A DNA stretch of 5,154 bases. It comes from Phycisphaerae bacterium SM23_33 (GTDB taxonomy: Bacteria > Planctomycetota > Phycisphaerae > SM23-33). The position numbers were made by a program, and so were the translations under genes. Location of the stretch: assembly GCA_001303665.1 (NCBI GenBank), contig LJUF01000271.1, positions 1-5,154 of the forward strand, written 5' to 3'. This document shows, piece by piece, positions 1-4,557 of this stretch. The notes below the pieces were generated by a model, which was not told where the DNA came from, did no database searches, and worked only from the letters and a program-made list of their open reading frames with translations. Numbering within the stretch: the first letter of the stretch is position 1; each line of letters begins with the position of its first letter.

Positions 1-43
1 CCGGCGAGGTGCGGCGCCTGCTTGGCTGAGCTGGCTCGGTCAC
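1..43 (-). CDS. 5' end of a second copy of the DUF6599-like gene, cut by the window edge
   Basis: Only 14 codons and one base are visible, starting from a GTG at 43-41. They are identical at the nucleotide level to the first codons of the complete gene at 119-733, as is the preceding leader with its AGGAG box at 52-56. The peptide starts MTEPAQPSRRRTSPG, the cytoplasmic leader before the membrane anchor of the full copy. The stop codon of the complete gene lies 75 bp upstream, so the two would form one minus-strand transcription unit. Whether the copy continues as a full paralogue, diverges or is a broken remnant cannot be seen. An assembly duplication is also possible. Confidence 0.6.
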   Translation of the reverse strand, partial: MTEPAQPSRRRTSP

Positions 44-94
44 GTCAGTTGCTCCTATCGGCCGGCGCCGCTGCCTGCCCGAGAAACTCCCGCC
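1..94. repeat. 94-bp perfect direct repeat, left copy
   Basis: Every base from 1 to 94 matches 691-784; identity stops after the shared CGCC. The copy covers the start of the minus-strand gene at 1-43, its ribosome binding site and 51 bp of leader. The repeat may extend beyond the left edge. The offset between copies is 690 bp. Confidence 0.97.
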
Positions 95-118
95 GCGTGC
101 TTCTTGCCTGCCGGCGTC

Positions 119-733
119 TCATTCCCGCTCCAGTCGCTGCGCGAACCGCCGGGCCAGCTCCAGCACCTCGCGGACGCTGCCGGGGGCCTGGCTGCCGGCG
201 ATGATCTTCAGGTAAAAAGACCCCGCCCGCACGTAGCAGCAGCCGTAGGACAAGTACGCCTTGTCACCGACGTCCACGTATTCGGGGCGATCGGCCGGGT
301 CGGGGGCGTCCTCGCGCGGGGCCTGCTCAGCGAGGATCCTCTCGGCGGCCGCCGGGCCGGCCATCTGGTACAGGAACAGATCCAGCGTGTTTGCGTCGGC
401 GGGGTTGGTGAGGGTCATCGCGGCCAGGCCCACGCAGCCGTGCTTGAGGTAGACGATGTCCTCGCCGTCGATCTTTTCGTGCATGCGTTCGGCCGGCCAT
501 TGCTTCGGCTGGCTGGTGATCCTGAAGGGCGAGCCGGCTGCTGGTAGCGGCAGCAGGGCGGCCAGGTTCAGCTCGCCGGCAAAGCCGGTTTCCGGGGGCA
601 CCGGCCCGGGGCCGGCCCGCCCGATAAGGTAAATGCCCAGGACGATGGCCGGCAGCGCTAGAAGCAGCAGCGCCGCGGCAAGCCACTCGCCCGGCGAGGT
701 GCGGCGCCTGCTTGGCTGAGCTGGCTCGGTCAC
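119..733 (-). CDS. membrane-anchored DUF6599-like protein
   Basis: This encodes 204 residues from a GTG start at 733-731, chosen because AGGAG (742-746) sits 8 nt upstream. A short basic N-terminus (RRR at 9-11) is followed by one hydrophobic segment at about 17-38 (EWLAAALLLLALPAIVLGIY). The rest is a soluble domain, probably outside the cytoplasmic membrane. Segments such as LLPLP (61-65), the stretch around MHEKIDGEDIVYLKHG (84-99), LDLFLYQM (117-124) and the C-terminal YLSYGCCYVRAGSFYLKII region (160-178) resemble my recollection of the DUF6599 family, which has no established function. Cys100, Cys165 and Cys166 are the only cysteines. No catalytic motif is evident. The gene seems to be one unit of a tandem duplication, with another copy starting 75 bp downstream. 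Coding is well supported; the family name is from memory and less certain. Confidence 0.8.
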   Translation of the reverse strand: MTEPAQPSRRRTSPGEWLAAALLLLALPAIVLGIYLIGRAGPGPVPPETGFAGELNLAALLPLPAAGSPFRITSQPKQWPAERMHEKIDGEDIVYLKHGCVGLAAMTLTNPADANTLDLFLYQMAGPAAAERILAEQAPREDAPDPADRPEYVDVGDKAYLSYGCCYVRAGSFYLKIIAGSQAPGSVREVLELARRFAQRLERE

Positions 734-784
734 GTCAGTTGCTCCTATCGGCCGGCGCCGCTGCCTGCCCGAGAAACTCCCGCC
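691..784. repeat. 94-bp perfect direct repeat, right copy
   Basis: Identical to 1-94. It covers the first 43 bases of the minus-strand gene at 119-733 and 51 bp of its leader. Right of 784 the two contexts differ: here the sequence continues with unique intergenic DNA, while after 94 it continues into the region just past the stop codon of the full gene. This is the pattern expected when a unit of 690 bp (95-784) was duplicated head to tail. Confidence 0.97.
742..746 (-). promoter_or_regulatory. ribosome binding site for the DUF6599-like gene
   Basis: On the minus strand the sequence reads AGGAG, 8 nt before the GTG start at 733. It decides the start codon. The same site is duplicated at 52-56 in front of the truncated copy. 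Confidence 0.7.
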
Positions 785-857
785 TGGACGGCCTGCCGGA
801 TTGCCGTCTGCGCGTGTCCGTCTCTTTCCCTTCCCTGATGACCGGCGACGTGCCTGT

Positions 858-863
858 ATTCTA
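858..863 (-). promoter_or_regulatory. possible -10 element for the DUF6599-like gene(s)
   Basis: The minus strand reads TAGAAT, five of six matches to TATAAT, about 125 bp upstream of the GTG start. No convincing -35 hexamer is present at normal spacing. The neighbouring sequence resembles that just upstream of the tRNA gene. Nothing else is recognisable between 785 and 930. Confidence 0.3.
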
Positions 864-932
864 TCGGCTTGGGCAGGCGCCCCGAAACCAAATCGGCCCG
901 GGGCGGGTTCTCATCCAGCCTGGGCGGCGGCG

Positions 933-973
933 AAAAACAGGAGGCCCGGAAGAGGGGGCGGCTTCCGGGCCTC
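933..973 (-). terminator. intrinsic terminator of the tRNA-Ser gene
   Basis: A perfect 12-bp inverted repeat (GAGGCCCGGAAG at 941-952, its complement at 962-973) encloses a 9-nt loop. Read on the minus strand, the stem is followed after CTG by five T residues (937-933). The stem begins 2 nt after the tRNA discriminator base. This would end the tRNA transcript and insulate it from the DUF6599-like gene downstream. Confidence 0.9.
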
Positions 974-975
974 GA

Positions 976-1065
976 CGGAGAGGGCGGGATTCGAACCCGC
1001 GGTCCCGAAGGCATCGGGACACCGGTTTTCGAGACCGGCCCATTCAACCGCTCTGGCACCTCTCC
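976..1065 (-). tRNA. tRNA-Ser(CGA)
   Basis: The minus strand folds as a 90-nt class II tRNA. The acceptor stem pairs GGAGAGG (1065-1059) with CCTCTCC (983-977), with discriminator G at 976. The anticodon arm is CCGGT-CTCGAAA-ACCGG, giving anticodon CGA, which reads UCG. A long variable arm (GTCCCGA / TCGGGAC, 7 bp, 5-nt loop) is typical of serine tRNAs. The T arm is GCGGG-TTCGAAT-CCCGC. The first half closely resembles E. coli tRNA-Ser(CGA) as I remember it. The 3' CCA is not encoded: the next three bases read TCG, so the CCA-adding enzyme must supply it. Confidence 0.97.
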
Positions 1066-1383
1066 AGCATGCCTGTTCTATCGAACACCGATGTTGGCGT
1101 GTTTGCCTCCTTTTTGCAAGAAGTTGCCCGACGACGCTCGGCTGCGGGTCAGGCGCGGAGCTGATCCGGCACCGGCGCGTTAGGGCGCTGTCCGGGGCGC
1201 GCCGCGGAATAATGGCCACCGGGGGGGGTGGGGTTATTCAACTTGCTTGAATCCGCCAGCCGATGTAACATTATAATAGGAAGGAAAGTACGGCCCGCCG
1301 GGGCGTGGTATGGGTTTAATGACGTAGCGGGTTTGCCGGGGCGCTCCGTGAGCCTCCGGCGTGCCAGCGGGTGTTGTGCATAC
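1066..1383. other. intergenic region between the divergent tRNA and pilus operon
   Basis: These 318 bp contain no credible gene. On the minus strand, just before the tRNA, CGATAGAAC (1083-1075) could be a weak -10 region. On the plus strand there is a G8TG4 tract (1221-1233), the TATAAT promoter element, and a leader of about 100 nt before cpaF. The leader contains a 9-bp direct repeat GCCGGGGCG (1297-1305 and 1335-1343) and no obvious riboswitch or strong stem-loop. Open frames crossing the region lack the codon bias of the real genes. Confidence 0.6.
1243..1277 (+). promoter_or_regulatory. candidate promoter of the Tad operon
   Basis: A perfect TATAAT lies at 1272-1277 in an AT-rich island within GC-rich DNA. 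The best -35 partner is TTGAAT at 1247-1252 (19-bp spacing, a little long). An overlapping alternative is TTGCTT (1243-1248), 17 bp, TAACAT (1266-1271). Transcription would start near 1284, leaving a leader of about 100 nt. The purine-rich AGGAAGGAAAG at 1278-1288 lies at the expected transcription start and precedes no usable start codon, so it is probably not a ribosome binding site. Promoter preferences of the host are unknown. Confidence 0.45.
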
Positions 1384-2529
1384 ATGGCCAGAGCCGACAT
1401 ATTCTCCGTCACGGTCAACCGTTTTCTCGCCCCCGTTGCGCGCTTTCTGGAAGACCCGACCGTCTCGGAGATCATGATCAACACCCCGCAGGAGATTTAC
1501 ATCGAGAAGAACGGCTCGCTGGTGAAGACCGACGCCCGCTTCGAGAGCGAAGAGGCCTTCATGGCGGCCGTCAACAACATCCTCCAGTTCACCGGCAAGC
1601 GGCTGACCTCCGAGCATCCGCTCCAGGACTCGCGCCTGCCCGACGGCTCCCGCGTGCACGTGATCCTCAGTCCGCTCAGCCGGCAGGGCACCTGCATGAC
1701 CATCCGCAAGTTCGCCAAGGTCATGTTCGATGCCGAGCACCTGGTCGAGCTGGGCTCCTGGACGGCCGAGGCGATGGAATACCTCCGCATGTGCGTGCTG
1801 GGGGAGAAGAACATCCTGGTCTCCGGCGGCACCAGCTCGGGAAAGACCTGCCTGCTGAACGTCCTGAGCGCGTTCATCCCGAACCATCAGCGGATCGTGG
1901 TGATCGAAGACTCCGCCGAGCTGGAGCTCCAGCAGGACCATCTGATCTGCCTGGAGTCCCGGGGGGCGGACCGCTACGGCCGCGGGGAGGTGACGATCCG
2001 GGACCTGTTCCGATCGTCGCTGCGGCTGAGGCCGGACCGAATCATCATCGGCGAGTGCCGCGGCGGTGAGGCCCTGGAGATCATCCAGGCCATGACCTCC
2101 GGGCACGCCGGCTCCATGAGCACGCTGCACGCCAACAGCCCGCTGGACGCCCTGAACCGCCTGGAGACCCTGTGCATGATGTCGAAGATCGACCTGCCGC
2201 TGTACGCGCTGCGGGCCCAGGTGACCTCCGCCATCGACGTCATCGTGCAGCTGACGCGCTTCCCCGACGGCCGGCGGTCGGTGACAGGCGTCGCCGAGGT
2301 GCTGCCGCTGGACGCCCAGGGCCGGTACGCCGTGCGCGACATCTTCGTTTACCGGCTGGAAGAGAAGTCCGACTCGGACAAGGGCCAGCTGGTCTGGACG
2401 GGGGCGAAGTCGCAGTTCGGCGACGAGCCGAAGCTGCGCGTCCTGCTTCGGCAGGCGAAGCTCACCGGCGGGATCTTCGCCCCGGCGGAAGCCAAGGCGG
2501 CGGCCCAGCCGCAGGAGGCGCGGGCGTGA
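1384..2529 (+). CDS. cpaF: CpaF/TadA-type secretion ATPase
   Basis: This encodes 381 residues of the cytoplasmic ATPase that powers Tad/Flp pilus assembly (type II/IV secretion superfamily). The N-terminal domain has the typical FLEDPTVSEIMIN segment (21-33) and RLPDGSRVHV (84-93). The ATPase core shows Walker A GGTSSGKT (148-155, Lys154), an Asp box IVVIEDSAEL (171-180), a Walker B region around RPDRIIIGECRGGEA (216-230) and a His box SGHAGSMSTLHAN (239-251). All catalytic elements appear intact. The ATG at 1384 was chosen because the conserved family N-terminus starts just after it; no strong ribosome binding site precedes it, and an in-frame GTG at 1348 is the main alternative. The last 20 residues are Ala-rich and probably disordered. 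It is the first gene of the operon and overlaps the next by 4 bp. TadB and TadC platform genes do not follow it. Confidence 0.95.
   Translation: MARADIFSVTVNRFLAPVARFLEDPTVSEIMINTPQEIYIEKNGSLVKTDARFESEEAFMAAVNNILQFTGKRLTSEHPLQDSRLPDGSRVHVILSPLSRQGTCMTIRKFAKVMFDAEHLVELGSWTAEAMEYLRMCVLGEKNILVSGGTSSGKTCLLNVLSAFIPNHQRIVVIEDSAELELQQDHLICLESRGADRYGRGEVTIRDLFRSSLRLRPDRIIIGECRGGEALEIIQAMTSGHAGSMSTLHANSPLDALNRLETLCMMSKIDLPLYALRAQVTSAIDVIVQLTRFPDGRRSVTGVAEVLPLDAQGRYAVRDIFVYRLEEKSDSDKGQLVWTGAKSQFGDEPKLRVLLRQAKLTGGIFAPAEAKAAAQPQEARA
2513..2518 (+). promoter_or_regulatory. strong ribosome binding site inside the end of cpaF
   Basis: AGGAGG lies 7 nt before the GTG at 2526, within the last codons of cpaF. 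It fixes the start of the next gene at this GTG and not at the ATG at 2547. It also implies translational coupling of the pilin-like protein to the ATPase. Confidence 0.8.
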
Positions 2530-2714
2530 CGGTTCCAAGCAGGGCAATGTGGCGGCGCTTGCACCGGCAGGTTGGCGGGCAGTTGACCCTGGAGTGGGCG
2601 ATGGTGCTGGTGGTGGTGGCGCTGCCGATGTATTTCGTCATCAAGCTGTGCATGGCCTTACTGGTCGCGCACTTTCAGATGGTGTCGTTCATGGAGACGA
2701 TCCCCTTTCCGTGA
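2526..2714 (+). CDS. small prepilin-like protein (Flp/TadE type), 62 residues
   Basis: The start GTG overlaps the cpaF stop (GTGA, 2526-2529) and has a perfect AGGAGG in front. The 62-residue product has a basic leader (RRLHRQ at 10-15), then Gly18 followed by QLTLE with Glu23 at +5. This is the signature of a type IV prepilin cleavage site (cut after Gly18). One hydrophobic helix follows at about 24-50, and the protein ends with METIPFP. The mature form would be only 44 residues, almost all helix, as in Flp pilins, although the helix contains Trp24, Pro34 and Lys40. I infer a minor pilin or inner-membrane pseudopilin that matures through the peptidase at 3012-3599. The exact family is not recognised. 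The start is well supported; the function is inferred from the motif and the position between cpaF and flp. Confidence 0.8.
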   Translation: MTVPSRAMWRRLHRQVGGQLTLEWAMVLVVVALPMYFVIKLCMALLVAHFQMVSFMETIPFP

Positions 2715-2752
2715 GGGGTCAGGCGCGGAAGGGCGGTTGAGGGACTGGCCCC

Positions 2753-2758
2753 GAGGTG
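2753..2758 (+). promoter_or_regulatory. ribosome binding site of the Flp-type pilin
   Basis: GAGGTG is 5 nt upstream of the ATG at 2764. It supports that start over the in-frame TTG at 2737, which lacks a comparable site. Confidence 0.65.
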
Positions 2759-2763
2759 AAAAA

Positions 2764-2991
2764 ATGAAGCAGGCGTGGAAAACGCTGAAGCGACTGCACT
2801 CGGACGAGAAGGGCGCCGAAGGTCTGGAGAAGCTGCTGATCATCGCGGCGATCGTGCTGCCCCTGCTGGGGCTGCTGATCGTGTTTCGGCAGGCCATCGG
2901 GAACTGGGCCTCCAGCATGTGGAACCAGATTTCCTCGGACGCCGGCCAGTCCGTACCCGGCTCCGGCGGCGTTGACGTTCCCTCACCGTAA
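2764..2991 (+). CDS. flp: Flp-type pilin precursor
   Basis: This 75-residue protein has the architecture of Flp/Fap prepilins. A charged leader of 17 residues (MKQAWKTLKRLHSDEKG) ends in Gly17, Glu22 follows at +5 (AEGLE), and a hydrophobic helix covers about 23-43 (KLLIIAAIVLPLLGLLIVF). The tail is short and rich in Gly, Ser and Pro. Cleavage after Gly17 by the prepilin peptidase encoded next would give a mature pilin of 58 residues, close to the usual Flp size. Canonical Flp pilins have Glu-Tyr after the cleavage site; here it is Glu-Lys (22-23). It lies 49 bp after the previous gene and 20 bp before the peptidase gene. It is the best candidate for the major filament subunit. Confidence 0.85.
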   Translation: MKQAWKTLKRLHSDEKGAEGLEKLLIIAAIVLPLLGLLIVFRQAIGNWASSMWNQISSDAGQSVPGSGGVDVPSP

Positions 2992-3011
2992 CGCGACCCC
3001 GGCCCGGGCTG

Positions 3012-3599
3012 ATGCTGGACGAGACGCTGCCGCTGGAGAGGGCCGCTTGGGCAGCCGCGGCGCTGGCTGCGCTGGTGATCACAGCCGCCGCGGCGGACCT
3101 GCGGCTGAAGAAGATCCCCAACTGGCTGACGTACCCGGCGATTCTGCTCGGCCTGGCGGGCAACACGCTGGCGGGCTGGACGAACCCCGCCGGCCGGTGG
3201 TGGGGGCTGGTGGCCTCCCTGGCCGGGTTCGCGGTCGGCTTTCTGCCGCTGCTGCTGGCGTGGCTGGCCGGCGGAATCGGCGGCGGGGACGCCAAGCTGA
3301 TGGGGGCCGTCGGCGCCATCGGCGGCTGGCAGTTCGTGCTTAGTGCGATGCTGTACGGTTTCGTCGTCGCGGCCCTGATGGCCGTGGCTGTGATGGTCCG
3401 AAGGCACCTGGTTCGCCGCACCCTGCGGCGGGTGTGGCAGACGCTGGTGCTGCTGGTGACGCCGGGGGCCCGCCCGGCCGACCCGACGGACCGGGACAGC
3501 CCGACCGTGCCGTTCGGCGTGGCCCTTTGTGTGGGAACGCTGGCGGCCATAGCGGAGGTGCTGCTGCGAACGGGGCTGCGACAAGGGTTGGGCGGGTGA
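3012..3599 (+). CDS. cpaA: prepilin peptidase, CpaA/TadV type (A24 family)
   Basis: This 195-residue multi-spanning inner-membrane aspartyl protease would remove leader peptides from Flp and TadE-like precursors at the cytoplasmic face. The two catalytic aspartates of the A24 family are visible: Asp29 in ADLRLKKIPNWLTYP (28-42) and Asp93 in the GGGD motif of GGIGGGDAKLMGAVGA (87-102). Hydrophobic segments lie at about 11-28, 41-55, 66-86, 103-128 and 165-186. It lacks the cysteine-rich methylase domain of PilD, as expected for CpaA. A basic, Pro-rich loop (about 130-165) separates the last two helices and makes it slightly longer than common CpaA proteins. The ATG at 3012 has no good ribosome binding site, so its start is less sure. 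It sits between two substrate genes, flp and the TadE-like gene. Confidence 0.93.
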   Translation: MLDETLPLERAAWAAAALAALVITAAAADLRLKKIPNWLTYPAILLGLAGNTLAGWTNPAGRWWGLVASLAGFAVGFLPLLLAWLAGGIGGGDAKLMGAVGAIGGWQFVLSAMLYGFVVAALMAVAVMVRRHLVRRTLRRVWQTLVLLVTPGARPADPTDRDSPTVPFGVALCVGTLAAIAEVLLRTGLRQGLGG

Positions 3600-3624
3600 G
3601 CTCAGGCCCCCCCGGAAGAGGGCA

Positions 3625-4539
3625 ATGGCGGATCAAGGCAGGTCAGGAAAGCGATGGCTGTCGCGGCCGGCAATGATGCTGGCTGTGGCCATAGCTTTGG
3701 TCTGCGCGGGCTGGGCGCTGGCGGCCTGCGGCAACGGCTGGCTCGGGCGGGCCCTGCGAAGCCCGCTCACCCTCCGGGCCGGAGCCGTCTGCCTGGCCTC
3801 CATCGTGCTGCTGTACCTGATCGCCGGGGCCTTGTGGCGGCTGGGGCGGGGGCGGCGCCGGGCCGACGGCTCGGCGGGGACGGCTGCGATCGAGTTCGTG
3901 CTGCTGTTTCCCATCGCCCTGTCCATCGTGCTGGTCATGATCCAGTCCATGCTGGTGGTGGTGGGGAACATCGTGGTTCACTATTCGGCCTTTGCGGCGG
4001 CCCGGGCGGCGGTCGTGCACGTGCCGGAAAAGCTTTCCTACGAGGAGCCGCGGAACGTGGTGGCGGACCCGGCCTACTCCGGGAAGTTTCACCGCATTCG
4101 CTGCGCGGCGGTGGAGGCGGTCAAGGGCGTGTCGGCGGGCAAGCAGGGCGCCGGCGGGTCCGGCGGCAGCGGCGGGGCCATCGTGCTGGAGCAGGGCATA
4201 GACCGGTTCTTCTCGCTGTACGACCGGCCGTCGCCCAGGTGGGTCCGCACCATGCTGCCGTCGAAGTACGAGTACGCCTGGGACTACACCGAGGTGAGCC
4301 TCCAGCCGCCCGACAACGGCCAGCAGTATGGCGACCACGAGGACCTGACGGTCAGCGTGCGGCACATGCTGTACCTGTCCATGCCGTACGCCAGGGCCTT
4401 GTTCGGCAAGCCGCTGCCGGGGGGCACCGGCGACTACGCCACGGAGGCCACCGCCACCTACACCCTGACCAACCAGGGGGTGGAGGACGAGATCGACGTG
4501 GAGGTGTTCCCACGCTACGTTGGTCGCGGGCAGCAATAA
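3625..4539 (+). CDS. TadE-like pseudopilin with two-helix N-terminal extension
   Basis: This encodes 304 residues; ATG at 3625 is preceded by GGAAG (3614-3618) at 6 nt. The TadE-like core begins at Gly85: GTAAIEFVLLFPIAL (85-99), with Glu90 at +5 and a long helix to about 117. The segment HYSAFAAARAAVVHVP (119-134) is also typical of TadE/TadG proteins, in which Ala/Arg-rich helices continue the pilin stalk. A periplasmic domain of about 170 residues follows, with a Gly/Ser linker at 171-184. Unlike usual TadE proteins, about 80 residues precede the motif. They contain two predicted membrane helices (about 17-34 and 52-71), a lipobox-like LAAC (32-35) and a basic RLGRGRRR (72-79) just before Gly85. 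Codon bias is uniform throughout, so the extension seems to be translated. It is probably a minor pilin or envelope component matured by the upstream peptidase. Confidence 0.85.
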   Translation: MADQGRSGKRWLSRPAMMLAVAIALVCAGWALAACGNGWLGRALRSPLTLRAGAVCLASIVLLYLIAGALWRLGRGRRRADGSAGTAAIEFVLLFPIALSIVLVMIQSMLVVVGNIVVHYSAFAAARAAVVHVPEKLSYEEPRNVVADPAYSGKFHRIRCAAVEAVKGVSAGKQGAGGSGGSGGAIVLEQGIDRFFSLYDRPSPRWVRTMLPSKYEYAWDYTEVSLQPPDNGQQYGDHEDLTVSVRHMLYLSMPYARALFGKPLPGGTGDYATEATATYTLTNQGVEDEIDVEVFPRYVGRGQQ

Positions 4540-4557
4540 GTGTTCGGAACCAGAGCT

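Noticed and set aside
22..204. Plus-strand open frames starting in both repeat copies (22 and 712) with the same first 24 residues
   Set aside because: The shared peptide only reflects the 94-bp repeat read on the wrong strand. The frames then diverge and run antisense to the DUF6599-like gene or across the tRNA.
1310..1327. Five-codon leader ORF (MGLMT) in the cpaF leader
   Set aside because: It has no convincing ribosome binding site and no run of regulatory codons. A chance ATG is the simpler explanation.
1228..1383. Upstream extension of cpaF to a GTG at 1228
   Set aside because: It would run through the G tract and the TATAAT promoter element. The extension shows no resemblance to CpaF, whose conserved N-terminus starts at ATG 1384.
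1234..2547. 437-codon open frame on the minus strand
   Set aside because: It is antisense to cpaF, which has full ATPase motifs. The composition (Gly, Arg, His, Gln-rich, no domain) is typical of a shadow frame in GC-rich coding DNA.
2972..3343. Plus-strand frame overlapping the peptidase gene
   Set aside because: It is out of frame with the A24 peptidase, which carries both catalytic aspartates. The translation is Gly/Arg-rich without motifs.
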